Shown: piece by piece, positions 7,008 through 16,343 of the stretch
How positions within the stretch are numbered: the stretch's first letter is position 1
Layout of the letters: every line of letters begins with the position of its first letter
Assembly: GCF_000374165.1 (NCBI RefSeq)
Contig: NZ_KB893671.1
Location: forward strand, 248,193 to 312,192
Direction of reading: 5' to 3'
DNA from: Parafrankia elaeagni
Lineage (GTDB): Bacteria; Actinomycetota; Actinomycetes; Frankiales; Frankiaceae
Length of the DNA: 64,000 bases
Notes under the pieces: generated by a model
What the model saw: the letters and a program-made list of their open reading frames with translations, nothing else
The model's database searches: none
What the model was told of the DNA's origin: nothing
Made by a program: the position numbers and the translations under genes

Positions 7008-8231
7008 GTGACAACGCGCCCGCCGCGGGCGGCGGGGAGCCACATCCTGCATGTCGACATGGACGCGTTCTTCGCCTCGGTCGCGGTCCGCGACACCCCC
7101 GAGCTCCGGGGGCGCCCGGTGATCGTCGGCGGGGGCACGCGGGGTGTGGTGCTGTCCGCGACCTATGAGGCCCGCGCCTTCGGGGTGCGCAGCGCCATGC
7201 CGATGGCACGGGCGCGCCGGATGTGTCCGACGGCCGTCGTCGTACCCGCGGATCACGGCCGGTACCGTGAGGCCTCCCGTGCGATCATGGGCGTCTTCCG
7301 GGACGTCACCCCGCTGGTGGCCCCGATCTCGCTGGACGAGGCCTTCCTCGACGTGAGCGGCGGGCGGCGGCTGTTCGGGGGGCCGGTGGAGATCGCGCGG
7401 GGAATCCGGGCCAGGATCGCCGCCGAGCAGGGTCTGACCTGCTCCGTCGGGGTGGCGCCGTCGATGTTCGTGGCGAAGATCGCGTCGGCCCGGTGCAAGC
7501 CCGACGGCCTGCTGGCCGTACCGCCCGAGGGGGTGCTCTCCTTCCTGCACCCGCTGCCGGTCGCGGCGCTGTGGGGGGTGGGGCCGCGCACCGAGGAGAC
7601 GCTGACCAGGCTCGGACTGCGCACCATCGGCGACATCGCACGGACACCCGCGGACACGCTGCAGCGGGCCCTCGGGAAGGGCTCGGCCGATCACATGATC
7701 GCGCTGGCGCACGGGCGGGACGGGCGCCGGGTCGATCCGGACGGCGCCGAGGTGTCTCTCGGTGCCGAGGAGACCTTTCCCGCCGACCTGGCTGACCCGG
7801 AGCGGCTCGACCGTGAGTTCCTGCGGCTCAGCGAGCGGGTCGGCGGCCGGCTGCGGGCCCGCGGCCAGGTAGCCCGCAACATCTCGATCAAGGTCCGCTA
7901 TGCGGACTTCACCACCGTGACCCGTGCCCGGACACTTCCCGAACCGACCGACGTCACCTGGATGATCTACCGGTCCGCCCGGGCGCTGTTCGCGGAGCTG
8001 CGGGGCGACGGCCGTCCGCTGATCCGCCTGGTCGGCGTGCGCGCGTCGCGGCTGGCCGCTGTCACGCTCGGTGGGCGCCAGCTGGCCTTCGGTGAACGGC
8101 CTGCCGGTTGGGCGGAGGTCGACCGGGCCACCGACGGGGCGCGCAGCCGGTTCGGGGCGGCGTCCGTCCGGCCCGCCTCCCTGCTGCCCGGCCGCGCCCG
8201 GCAACCGCCGCCACGGGCGGGTCCCGGATGA
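7008..8231 (+). CDS. dinB: DNA polymerase IV (Y-family translesion polymerase)
   Basis: A 407-residue Y-family polymerase that copies past damaged bases with low fidelity. Catalytic motifs are intact: HVDMDAFFASV near residue 15, the YEARAFGVRSAMP motif, and SLDEAFLDVSG carrying the DE pair. The helix-hairpin-helix region (ALWGVGPRTEETLTRLG) and the little-finger domain (ISIKVRYADFTTVTRARTL) follow. No obvious C-terminal beta-clamp motif was identified in the Arg/Pro-rich tail. GTG 7008 has AGGGAC upstream. It is the last gene of the rightward cassette headed by the SOS box, so damage induction is likely. Confidence 0.95.
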   Translation: MTTRPPRAAGSHILHVDMDAFFASVAVRDTPELRGRPVIVGGGTRGVVLSATYEARAFGVRSAMPMARARRMCPTAVVVPADHGRYREASRAIMGVFRDVTPLVAPISLDEAFLDVSGGRRLFGGPVEIARGIRARIAAEQGLTCSVGVAPSMFVAKIASARCKPDGLLAVPPEGVLSFLHPLPVAALWGVGPRTEETLTRLGLRTIGDIARTPADTLQRALGKGSADHMIALAHGRDGRRVDPDGAEVSLGAEETFPADLADPERLDREFLRLSERVGGRLRARGQVARNISIKVRYADFTTVTRARTLPEPTDVTWMIYRSARALFAELRGDGRPLIRLVGVRASRLAAVTLGGRQLAFGERPAGWAEVDRATDGARSRFGAASVRPASLLPGRARQPPPRAGPG

Positions 8232-8439
8232 TCACAGAAATCCATGATCGTAGGATGAGCGTGGCATGAACGACGGTGGCCCGGGCAAGAGCCCAGTACG
8301 CCGAATCGCTCTGGTCGGGGACGGTTCGGACCGGCTTGGACACAGCATGACCAGTTGCCTACCGCCTCGGCCCCGCACATGCCTATTCTTGGGTGTCAGG
8401 TTCCGTCCGGCGGGCCTGAAGGTCGTGGGAGGAGCGTCG

Positions 8440-8868
8440 ATGCCGCTCTCGGAGAACGAGCAGCGCCTACTGGAGCAGATCGAGCGCGCTCTCGTCGAGG
8501 ACGATCCGAAGTTCGCGAGTACGGTCCGATCGACCAATCCCCGGACCTACCTGCTCAGGCGGGTCCGGCGTAGCGGGGGGCTGTTTCTCCTCGGTCTCGT
8601 GGTCCTCGTAGTGGGCGTGGTCATCAACCAGGGGCCACTCACGGTGGCCCTCGGGATCCTGGGGTTCGTCACCATGCTCTTCGCCGCCCTGCGCGGCGCG
8701 GCGGACCTGCGGAGGATGAGTGGCCGCGGGCAGGAGTCGGGGCGTCGTCCACCCGGGGCGAGGGGCAGGTCGGGCTCTGGTGGGAAGACACGCCAGTCCC
8801 GGTCGTCGTCGTCGTTCATGGAGCGGGTCGAGGAGCGGTGGCGTCGCCGCTGGGAGGACAACTCCTGA
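8440..8868 (+). CDS. DUF3040 family membrane protein
   Basis: A 142-residue small membrane protein. It starts with the characteristic MPLSENEQRLLEQIERAL, has a conserved DDPKFAS segment, and then two adjacent hydrophobic helices (about residues 47-67 and 70-88). The tail is basic and Ser-rich. GGGAGGAGC precedes ATG 8440 at good spacing; the frame is open further upstream but family proteins begin at this Met. DUF3040 genes commonly lie beside polymerase IV and the dcw cluster in actinobacteria. Function is unknown. Confidence 0.9.
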   Translation: MPLSENEQRLLEQIERALVEDDPKFASTVRSTNPRTYLLRRVRRSGGLFLLGLVVLVVGVVINQGPLTVALGILGFVTMLFAALRGAADLRRMSGRGQESGRRPPGARGRSGSGGKTRQSRSSSSFMERVEERWRRRWEDNS

Positions 8869-8937
8869 GCTGAGCCCCCGGCGCTGGTCCGACGGACGGT
8901 GCGTCGGGGGTCCGAACCGTCGTGGGTCCGATCCACC

Positions 8938-8973
8938 GGCAGGGTTGCCCCCGGCGGCAGGGTTGCCCCCGGC
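8938..8973. repeat. Two-copy 18-bp tandem repeat
   Basis: GGCAGGGTTGCCCCCGGC occurs twice head to tail (8938-8955 and 8956-8973), directly before the convergent stop codon of the transglutaminase gene. Each copy has a short self-complementary core (GGCAnnnTTGCC), so it may form a small hairpin between the two convergent genes. Confidence 0.7.
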
Positions 8974-8976
8974 CGG

Positions 8977-11523
8977 TCACGGCGCCGGCTGGGACGGCCT
9001 TCCGGCGCCGGATTCTGCAGCGGTGCCGCTGGGGGCCAGGTCGTTCTTCGCGGTACCGGAGCGTCGGCGCCGCACCCAGTCGGCGACCTGGCGGATCTGG
9101 ATCCCCTCGATCCGCCGCAGCATGGAAGGCGGGGCGACGAGTGCCAGGGCCCGCTGGCTGCGCGGGGTCACCGACCACAGCACCCGGCGCACCAGGGTCA
9201 GATCGTCCAGCAGGGACGGATCCGGGATATAGGTGCCTGGCGGGGCGTAGCGGGCCTGCTCCTGTGCCGTCGCCAGTCGGATGAGCGCCTGGCTGGCCGC
9301 GTTGACCTCGGCGGATCCCTCCTCGGGACCGGCCTCGAGGTAGGTGATCAGCCGTTGCACTCCGGACCGCGGGGAATCGCTCCTGCGTAGCCGGATCCTC
9401 AGATCGGCGGCTACGTCGACCAGCTCCGCCCAGGCCGCGTCGACCTGGGCCACCGCCGCCGCGTTCATGATTGTTTCGGTGTCCTCCGTGCCCGGCCCGG
9501 TGAAGGCGGGGTTCGGGCGAGGGGCGCGAATGGTCCGACGCCGCCCGGCAGGGGACATCCGGCGCTGGCCGACGGGAGACATGCGGCGTCGCCGCAGGAT
9601 GAGCCGGGTCAGCGCCGGGATGCTGAACAGACCGAGCACGCCGAGCCCCAGCAGGACCCACACGAGCCAGGTCGGGATGGCCGTGTCCTTCTCGGCGTCC
9701 TCCGCCGCGGCCTCCGCCTCCAGGGCCGGATCCTGCCCGGCGGCGTCCGGCTCGGCGGGAACCGGCGTCACGACCGGGACCGGAACGACATCGGTCTCCA
9801 CGGTGGGTTCGCCCTCGGCCGAGGCGTCCGGACCGGCGGGCTCGTCGGCTGACGGTGCGTAGGCGGGGGCCGGAGTCGTGCCGTCCCCCCGCTTGGTCGG
9901 CTCGAACGGGATCCAGCCGAGGGTCGGGAACCAGACCTCGGGCCAGGCGTGGGCCTGCTTGTTCGTGATCAGCCAGGTGCCGTCGGTCTGCAGCACGCCG
10001 TGGGTGAAGCCGATCGCCACCCGGGACGGCAGCCCGAGCAGCCGCACCAGGACTGCCATCGCGGAGGCGAACTGCTCGCAGTACCCGCGCCGGCTGTTGA
10101 ACAGGAAGTCCGCGAGGGCACCTTCCCGCATGGTGGGCGCACCGCTCAGGTCATAGGTGAACGCCGGCCCGCGCAGGAAGTTCTGGATCTCGACGACCTT
10201 GTCGTAGTCCGAGTCGACGCCCTCGGTGATCTCGGCGAGCAGCCCGGGAAGCCGCGAGTCGAGGGACGCCGGCAGTGCGGTGACGACGTCCATCGAGGCG
10301 GGCCGGGGCCCGCGGGCCGCGCTGATCTGCTCGGGCGTCGGGGCGGGGATCTGCGCGTGGACGGTGTAGTCCTGGCCGGAGGTGGAGGTGCGGGTGGAGA
10401 AGATGGTGCCGGTCGGGCTGGCGAGCCGCCAGTCGCCCTCCAGTCCGGTGAACCTGGTGGGGATGCCCGGGACAGGCAGGTACCGCTCCGCCAACTCGCT
10501 GCTGACGGATACCTCGGTGACCGCGGGGATGGTCCGGATGTCCTCCTCGGGGCCGGGCAGGGTTCGGTCCACCCGGGCGTCCTTGGTCGCGTTGAGCGCC
10601 CGCAGGGTGAAACGCTGACCGTCGAAGTTCTCCAGCGCGGTGAGCCGCAGGTTCTGCGGGGTTTCGGTGGTCACCCGCAGCAGCGGCAGGTCGCGCTCGT
10701 CGTGGATCTGCTGGAACAGGGAGACGATCGGCTGGATGACACTCGCGGAGTTGCGCCCCGAGCCGGAACCGGACCCGCCGTTCGCGGAGATCACACCCTT
10801 GCCGTCCAACGACGGCAGCACCAGGGGGAGCAGGGACGCGATGACCAGGGACCCGGCGGCGATCTGGACGCCGAGTGCGGCGAGGCCGCTGCTGATGGCC
10901 CTGGCGTGGCGGTCGCCCACCGGACGGCCCCATCTGGTCACCATCCGCCGGCCGTCCAGGAGCATCAGCGCCACGAAACCGGCGGAGCCGAGGACGAACG
11001 GCAGCGTTCCCACACCCGCGGGGAGGACGGTGGCCGGGACCAGGAACACGGCGAGCAGCGGGATGCCGGCCAGGGCCGGCCGGTCCGCGACGACGACGAG
11101 CAGGTCGACGGCCATGGCGACGACGTAGGTGGCCACCAGTACCAGGACGACCAGCCCAGGGCGTTCCGGGACGGGTACCGCGAGCTCCCGCACCTCGTTC
11201 ATGGTCGGCTCGACGAGGTCGGCCAGCGCCGTCGCCGTGCCCGGTGTGGGGATCACACCGAGGATGGCGGTGTCCCGGGCGCCGACCGCCGTCACGGCCA
11301 CCGCCAGACCGATCAGGCTCGCGCTGAAGCCGGTGAGCGCCGGCAGGCGGAGGCTCCGGCCGATCAGGCGGCCCAGCACCGCGGTTCCGACCGCCACCAC
11401 TGTCGCGATCAGCACCGGCCGGAACCACCAGAGGATTCCCGCGAACAGCGGTGCCAGCGCCGTGCTGGCCAGCAGGCAGGCCAGCCCGCCGAGCACCGCC
11501 GCGACCGGGCGGGGGCTCAGCAT
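8977..11523 (-). CDS. Transglutaminase-like membrane protein (TgpA family)
   Basis: An 848-residue protein with an N-terminal block of several transmembrane helices (to about residue 240), a large extracytoplasmic region, a transglutaminase-core domain and a further helix (about 620-645) before a cytoplasmic tail. The papain-like catalytic Cys lies in RRGYCEQFASAMAVL (Cys about 482), with the His in QAHAWPEVWFPTLG and the acidic region in WIPFEPTKR. Proteins of this type are encoded with DUF58 and MoxR genes as here; the exact substrate is unknown. The gene overlaps the DUF58 stop by seven bases, indicating translational coupling. The catalytic triad appears complete. Confidence 0.9.
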   Translation of the reverse strand: MLSPRPVAAVLGGLACLLASTALAPLFAGILWWFRPVLIATVVAVGTAVLGRLIGRSLRLPALTGFSASLIGLAVAVTAVGARDTAILGVIPTPGTATALADLVEPTMNEVRELAVPVPERPGLVVLVLVATYVVAMAVDLLVVVADRPALAGIPLLAVFLVPATVLPAGVGTLPFVLGSAGFVALMLLDGRRMVTRWGRPVGDRHARAISSGLAALGVQIAAGSLVIASLLPLVLPSLDGKGVISANGGSGSGSGRNSASVIQPIVSLFQQIHDERDLPLLRVTTETPQNLRLTALENFDGQRFTLRALNATKDARVDRTLPGPEEDIRTIPAVTEVSVSSELAERYLPVPGIPTRFTGLEGDWRLASPTGTIFSTRTSTSGQDYTVHAQIPAPTPEQISAARGPRPASMDVVTALPASLDSRLPGLLAEITEGVDSDYDKVVEIQNFLRGPAFTYDLSGAPTMREGALADFLFNSRRGYCEQFASAMAVLVRLLGLPSRVAIGFTHGVLQTDGTWLITNKQAHAWPEVWFPTLGWIPFEPTKRGDGTTPAPAYAPSADEPAGPDASAEGEPTVETDVVPVPVVTPVPAEPDAAGQDPALEAEAAAEDAEKDTAIPTWLVWVLLGLGVLGLFSIPALTRLILRRRRMSPVGQRRMSPAGRRRTIRAPRPNPAFTGPGTEDTETIMNAAAVAQVDAAWAELVDVAADLRIRLRRSDSPRSGVQRLITYLEAGPEEGSAEVNAASQALIRLATAQEQARYAPPGTYIPDPSLLDDLTLVRRVLWSVTPRSQRALALVAPPSMLRRIEGIQIRQVADWVRRRRSGTAKNDLAPSGTAAESGAGRPSQPAP

Positions 11524-13145
11524 CCCCTGCCCGCGGGCGCGGTCGGGCCGCCGGTGACGGTCGCGGGTGCGGGTGGCTCGTGCGGCGAGCCGGGGCGGTA
11601 GAGCGGACCGGTCGGGGCAGGGTGTGACGGCGGGGTTCGCTTGCCGCGAGGGATCCCGGTGGTGGAACCGGCTGGCCCGGCCCGGCCCGACGCGTCTGCC
11701 GGAGCTGCTCCGGTGGCGGCCGTCGCCGCGGCCGGGCCGGAGTTGCCGTGCCTCGGGGGCTCCGGCCCGGCCGCGGCGGCGGCCGAGGGCACGCGGGGTG
11801 CCCGGCTCACGCGGCTTACGCCCGCGTCATCACTGCCGCGTGCGCCGGCACGTTGTGCGCCGGCACGTTGTGTGCCGGGGCTGCCGAGGTGGTGCTGTCC
11901 GTTGGCCGCGCCCGGTCGGAAGATCGCGGGCCAGGTGTCCGCGAGGCGGGTGGTGCGGTCGGCGACCAGGACCGTCCAGCCGTGCCTGGACAGCACGCTT
12001 CGGGACAGTTCGATGTCGGCGCTGACCGCGGGGGCGTCCGTACCGTCCCCGCGGGCGGTGTCGACCAGGACGGCGATGGCGGGCGCGTTCCGCGGCCGCG
12101 CGCCGGCGACGAGGGAGGCTGTCGCCTGGTCGGTGCGGCCGAGGACCGCGACGACCAGGCCGGAGTGCTCCGCGGACCGCAGCAGTGCCAGCGCCGGGTT
12201 CAGCGCCGTCACGGGAGCCGGCATGATCACCGCAAGCTGGTCGAGCAGCGCGCCGACGGCGTTGCCGGGCCCGGTCGCGGCGACTCGGGAGTCGGTGATC
12301 AGCCGGACGCCGTAGCCACTGCGCGCGAGGTTCACCGCGATGGAGCCGGCGGTGCTGACCGCCCGGGAGAACGGGTCGTCCGGGTGGTCGCTCTGGGGCC
12401 AGGCCCCGGCCCGGGTGTCGAGGAGCACGGCGGCGGCGCCGGTGAGCGGCCGCTCGTCGCGACGCACCATGAGCTCGCCGAGCCGAGCCGTGTTCTTCCA
12501 GTGCACCTTGCGCAGGTCGTCGCCGGAGTGGTAGGGCCTGGTACTGGACTCCTCGTCGCCGATCCTGACCGTGGCGCGGCGCACCTTGTTGTTCAGGGCT
12601 GACAGCCCTACGGGGGGCACCAGGGGCAGGCGTTCCAGCGCGGGCGCGACGGTGAGGTCGTCCTTGCTGCGGAAGCTGCGCTCCAGCTCGCACAGACCGA
12701 ACGGGTCGGTGAGCCGAATCGTCAGCGGGCCGACCTGGTAGCGGCCGCGGGTCTCGGCACGCATGGAGTACGACAGGTCGCGGGAGCCGCCCGGCTCGAT
12801 CCGGTCGACCACGAAGCGGGCCCGGTGGCCGAGGTGGGGGGTGACGTCCTCGACGCGCAGCACGGACGACCGCAGCCGGGAGACGTTGTCGAGCCTGATC
12901 CGCACCGAGACCGTGTCACCGGCGGTCACCCGACCGGGCTCCAGCCGGCGGGTACAGGCCAGCCGGTAGCGCGTCCGCGCGACAGCGGCGGCCGCCAGCA
13001 GAGGCAGCCCGGCGAGCAGGAGGGCCACCGCGATCAGGTCCTGTTCACCGATCACGACGGCAGCCACGACGCTGGCGCCGCCGGCGGCGAGGAACGCGCA
13101 GCCCCGCACTGTCAGCCCGCGCACCGCGGAGAGATAGTCGCGCAC
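11517..13145 (-). CDS. DUF58 domain protein
   Basis: A 542-residue membrane-anchored protein. Two hydrophobic helices (about residues 14-32 and 38-54) precede a beta-rich region and then the DUF58 signature STRPYHSGDDLRKVHWKNTA and RLGELMVRRDE at about residues 205-235, in a von Willebrand A-like fold. The C-terminal 140 residues are Ala/Pro/Gly-rich and probably disordered. It is the middle gene of a MoxR-DUF58-transglutaminase operon, starting six bases after the MoxR stop. In such operons MoxR ATPases act as chaperones for vWA-like partners; the local target is unknown. Confidence 0.9.
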   Translation of the reverse strand: MRDYLSAVRGLTVRGCAFLAAGGASVVAAVVIGEQDLIAVALLLAGLPLLAAAAVARTRYRLACTRRLEPGRVTAGDTVSVRIRLDNVSRLRSSVLRVEDVTPHLGHRARFVVDRIEPGGSRDLSYSMRAETRGRYQVGPLTIRLTDPFGLCELERSFRSKDDLTVAPALERLPLVPPVGLSALNNKVRRATVRIGDEESSTRPYHSGDDLRKVHWKNTARLGELMVRRDERPLTGAAAVLLDTRAGAWPQSDHPDDPFSRAVSTAGSIAVNLARSGYGVRLITDSRVAATGPGNAVGALLDQLAVIMPAPVTALNPALALLRSAEHSGLVVAVLGRTDQATASLVAGARPRNAPAIAVLVDTARGDGTDAPAVSADIELSRSVLSRHGWTVLVADRTTRLADTWPAIFRPGAANGQHHLGSPGTQRAGAQRAGARGSDDAGVSRVSRAPRVPSAAAAAGPEPPRHGNSGPAAATAATGAAPADASGRAGPAGSTTGIPRGKRTPPSHPAPTGPLYRPGSPHEPPAPATVTGGPTAPAGRGC

Positions 13146-13151
13146 GTGTTT

Positions 13152-14180
13152 CTAACGCCCGCGACGGGTCGGGCGTGCCGAGGCCGACCGGGCGACCGGC
13201 ACCCGCGCGATCAGATCTGACACGATCCGCGCGGCGATGTCGTTCGTCGGCTCGCCCGACAACGTGATCTCGGGATGGAGTAGCAGCCGGTGCGAGAGGA
13301 CGTCGCTGGCCAGCGCCTGGACGTCGTCCGGGAGCACGTAGCCGCGCCGGTCCATGGCGGCGTGGGCTCGAGCGGTGCGAATGAGGTGCAGCGCCGCCCG
13401 GGGCGAAGCGCCAAGTGTGATCTCCGGGTGTCTCCGGGTGGCACCGACCAGATCGACGATGTACTGCCGGACCTCGTCCGAGACGTGCACGGCGCGGACC
13501 ACCCGGGCCAGCTTCGCCACCTCGGCGGCGTTGGTCACGGGCACGACGCCGGTCAGCGGGTCGGAGCGCCCGTGGTTGTCGAGCATCGCCAGCTCGGCGG
13601 TGGGTGACGGGTAGCCCATCGAGACCCGGGCGATGAAGCGGTCGCGCTGCGCCTCCGGCAGGGCGCGGGTGCCGTCCATCTCGATCGGGTTCTGGGTGGC
13701 GATCACCATGAACGGCGCCTCGAGGCGGTAGGTGACGCCGTCCACCGTGACCTGGTGCTCCTCCATGCACTCCAGGAGCGCCGACTGGGCCTTCGGCTCC
13801 GCCCGGTTGATCTCGTCGCCGACGACGATGTTGGCGAACACCGGGCCGGGCCGGAACTCGAAGTCGCGGGTGCCCTGGTTGTAGACACTCACCCCGGTGA
13901 CATCGCTGGGCAGCAGGTCCGGCGTGAACTGGATCCGGCGGACCCGGGCGTCGATCGACCGGGCGAGCGCCTTGGCCAGCATCGTCTTGCCGACACCGGG
14001 CACGTCCTCGATCAGGAGGTGGCCTTCGGCGAACAGCACGACCAGAGCAGTGTGGATCACGTCCGACTTGCCGTCGATCACGGTCTCCGCCGAGCGCCGG
14101 ATGCGGTCGGCCACCTCGTAGAGATGGTCGATGTCGGCCGCGGGGGCATGCCAGTGCAGAACTCCCGGCTCCGTCGCCAC
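13152..14180 (-). CDS. MoxR-family AAA+ ATPase
   Basis: A 342-residue AAA+ ATPase. Walker A is EDVPGVGKTMLAKAL and Walker B is ANIVVGDEINRAEPKAQSALLE, with sensor 1 in FMVIATQNPIEMDGT and the LPEAQRDRF motif that carries the arginine finger. GTG 14180 is preferred because AGAGGAGG is correctly spaced upstream; an ATG at 14288 would add 36 charged residues without a ribosome site. It heads the three-gene leftward operon and is divergent from mraZ across a 507-base intergenic region. Confidence 0.93.
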   Translation of the reverse strand: MATEPGVLHWHAPAADIDHLYEVADRIRRSAETVIDGKSDVIHTALVVLFAEGHLLIEDVPGVGKTMLAKALARSIDARVRRIQFTPDLLPSDVTGVSVYNQGTRDFEFRPGPVFANIVVGDEINRAEPKAQSALLECMEEHQVTVDGVTYRLEAPFMVIATQNPIEMDGTRALPEAQRDRFIARVSMGYPSPTAELAMLDNHGRSDPLTGVVPVTNAAEVAKLARVVRAVHVSDEVRQYIVDLVGATRRHPEITLGASPRAALHLIRTARAHAAMDRRGYVLPDDVQALASDVLSHRLLLHPEITLSGEPTNDIAARIVSDLIARVPVARSASARPTRRGR

Positions 14181-14687
14181 GGTGTCGGCCTCCTCTGGAT
14201 CTCTCGTCCCGGTCGCCGCCCCGTTACGGGGATGTTGTCCCGTGGCGTCCCTGCTCGTCTCCCGGGGGTCCCGGAGCCGTCTGGACATGATCGCGACGCG
14301 CCGTGTTGCCCCTTCAGTGTGACATCCGTTCGGGGGCGGCCGGAGGGGCTGGCGCTCGATCGTCCTCGACAGCGGGACGGGCAGGTGAGGACTGATGCTC
14401 CCGGACGGTGCCAGGATGCGCATTCACGGCATTTGTCGGACGCGTTCTGTCGTCTATCAATCATCTTTCGGCCGCTTTATACCACCTTCGGATCGATGGC
14501 CAGGGCTGGAGCCGGTCCGGAGTGGGGCGGGTGGGGCGGAGCGGGGTGTCGTGGGGGTGTGAGGTGGGGGCGAGTGGAGTAGAGTGGCGCGCAGTGGGGG
14601 AAGGGAGCTTGCGGGTAGCCGTCGCCTGGTGAACCGGTCGTTGTCTGGCCGCCATGGCACGTCGTCGGGCCTGGCGGGGAGGTGCCG
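14181..14687. other. Divergent intergenic region between moxR and mraZ
   Basis: This 507-base stretch has no convincing gene. The right part is unusually G-rich on the plus strand and holds the MraZ boxes. Around 14450-14485 there is an AT-rich patch (ATCAATCATC, TTTATACC) that could hold a promoter for either direction, but I cannot assign -35 and -10 elements with confidence. Confidence 0.5.
14565..14599 (+). promoter_or_regulatory. MraZ-box array upstream of mraZ
   Basis: Four TGG-starting pentamers recur exactly every ten bases: TGGGG at 14565, TGGAG at 14575, TGGCG at 14585 and TGGGG at 14595. MraZ is known to bind direct repeats of TGGGN separated by five bases in front of its own gene, and this array is about 90 bases before the mraZ start. 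Two more TGGGG pentamers occur at 14523 and 14532 but out of this register. Autoregulation of the dcw cluster by MraZ is the natural inference. Confidence 0.7.
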
Positions 14688-15119
14688 GTGTTTCTCGGCA
14701 GCCACACGCCCCGACTGGATGACAAAGGGCGGCTGACTCTGCCGGCGAAGTTCCGGGAAGAGCTGGAGGGGGGGCTTGTGATCACGAAGGGGCAGGAGCG
14801 TTGTCTCTACGTGTTCCCCCTGGCGGAGTTCACCCGGATCAGTGAGTCCCTCCGTACCGCTCCGGTCACGGCAAAGGCGCTTCGTGACTACAGCCGCGTC
14901 TTCTTCTCCTCGGCGTCGGATGACGTTCCCGACCGGCAGGGGCGGATCACCATACCGCCGCCACTGCGTACCTATGCGGGTCTGGCTCGCGAATGTGTGG
15001 TGAACGGAGCCAACACCCGGGTCGAGATCTGGGATTCCGGGCGCTGGGAGACCTATCTGGCGGACCAGGAGGAGACCTTCGCCGAGCTGTCGGAGGAGGT
15101 TCTGCCCGGGGTCGTCTGA
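14688..15119 (+). CDS. mraZ: Transcriptional regulator MraZ
   Basis: A 143-residue protein with the two tandem SpoVT/AbrB-like half-domains of Mra[22 protein letters not shown] at the start and [21 protein letters not shown] at about residues 82-102. It forms a ring-shaped oligomer in homologues and controls the dcw cluster. GTG 14688 gives the usual family start ([10 protein letters not shown]) with GGGGAGG upstream; GTG 14682 would add two residues. It is the first gene of the plus-strand division cluster, with its probable operator at 14565-14599. Confidence 0.95.
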   Translation: MFLGSHTPRLDDKGRLTLPAKFREELEGGLVITKGQERCLYVFPLAEFTRISESLRTAPVTAKALRDYSRVFFSSASDDVPDRQGRITIPPPLRTYAGLARECVVNGANTRVEIWDSGRWETYLADQEETFAELSEEVLPGVV

Positions 15120-15359
15120 GTTTTCGCAGGCACCATGTGATCATCTGGTCGTCTGTCGAGGTCTCCCCCCGCTCCCACCGGACGCCACTTCCCCGGCGTC
15201 CGGCGGACCGAGCGGGGCGGGACCTGGGCGTACGACCTTGAACGGCCGTTCTGCGTCCCGATGGTCGCTCAGCGCGCCATTGGCGGCGCCCCCCGTCACT
15301 GGACCGGTGGCAGGTTCGGGGGGAAGTTCCAGATTCGACAAACGGCCGAGGGGTTGGCA

Positions 15360-16343
15360 GTGGACGTCACGCATACGCCGGTGCTCATCGAGCGGGTCGT
15401 CGACCTGTTCGCGCCGGCGCTGCGACGTCCGGGCGCGGTGGTGGTGGACGCGACCCTCGGGCTGGGTGGCCATTCCCTTGCCCTGCTGGAGGCTTTTCCA
15501 CACATCCGCCTGATCGGTCTCGACCGTGACACCCGAGCCCTGGAACACAGCCGGCTGCGCCTGGCCGGGCTCGGCGCGCGGGTCGACCTCGAGCACGCCG
15601 TCTACGACCGGCTGCCGGACGTACTGGAACAGCTCGGGGTGCCCGCGGTCGACGGGATTCTCTTCGACCTGGGCGTCTCCTCCATGCAGCTCGACCTGGA
15701 CGAGCGCGGCTTCGCCTACTCCCGTGACGCGCCCCTGGACATGCGGATGGACCAGGAACGCGGCCCCACCGCGGCCGACGTCCTCAACACCTACGACGTC
15801 AACGCGCTGACCCGCGTGCTGCGGGACTACGGGGAGGAACGCTTCGCGCGCCGGATCGCGCAGGCGGTGGTGACCCAGCGGCAGGCCGCACCGTTCACCA
15901 CCTCCGCGCGGTTAGTGGACCTGATCCGCGATGCCATCCCCGCGGCTGCCCGCCGCACCGGCGGCAACCCGGCGAAGCGCACCTTCCAGGCGCTGCGGAT
16001 CGAGGTGAACGCGGAGCTGGAGGTGCTCGGGCGTGCGGTGCCCGCGGCCTTCGACGCGCTCGCCGTGGCGGGCCGGATCGTCGTCCTGTCCTATCACTCG
16101 CTGGAGGACCGTCTGGTGAAGCGGGCGCTGGGCCCGCGGGCGGCCCCGTCCGTGCCGCCGGACATGCCGATAGTGCCCGACGACGCCCAGCCGACCCTGC
16201 GGTGGTTGACCCGCGGCGCCGAGGCGGCGTCCGAGCAGGAGATCGAACAGAACGCGCGCGCCGGATCCGTCCGGCTGCGCGCCGCGGAACGCACCGCGGC
16301 CGAGCCTGGCCGCACCCAGCATCCGACCGGAGGTGTCCGATGA
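15360..16343 (+). CDS. rsmH: 16S rRNA (cytosine(1402)-N4)-methyltransferase
   Basis: A 327-residue S-adenosylmethionine-dependent methyltransferase acting on C1402 of 16S rRNA. The SAM-binding region is [18 protein letters not shown], followed by [25 protein letters not shown] and the conserved PLDMRMD and [11 protein letters not shown] motifs. GTG 15360 yields the canonical start VDVTHTPVL with GAGGGG upstream. The gene follows mraZ by 240 bases and its stop overlaps the ftsL start (ATGA), so the two are translationally coupled. Confidence 0.95.
   Translation: MDVTHTPVLIERVVDLFAPALRRPGAVVVDATLGLGGHSLALLEAFPHIRLIGLDRDTRALEHSRLRLAGLGARVDLEHAVYDRLPDVLEQLGVPAVDGILFDLGVSSMQLDLDERGFAYSRDAPLDMRMDQERGPTAADVLNTYDVNALTRVLRDYGEERFARRIAQAVVTQRQAAPFTTSARLVDLIRDAIPAAARRTGGNPAKRTFQALRIEVNAELEVLGRAVPAAFDALAVAGRIVVLSYHSLEDRLVKRALGPRAAPSVPPDMPIVPDDAQPTLRWLTRGAEAASEQEIEQNARAGSVRLRAAERTAAEPGRTQHPTGGVR

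Noticed and set aside
4688-7138. Open minus-strand frame of more than 800 codons spanning the CrtA-like and HEPN genes
   Set aside because: It lies antisense or out of frame to recognised conserved proteins and its translation is Pro/Arg/Ser-rich noise, typical of very GC-rich DNA.
9949-11601. Open plus-strand frame of 550 codons opposite the transglutaminase gene
   Set aside because: Antisense shadow; the minus-strand protein has a full catalytic motif set.
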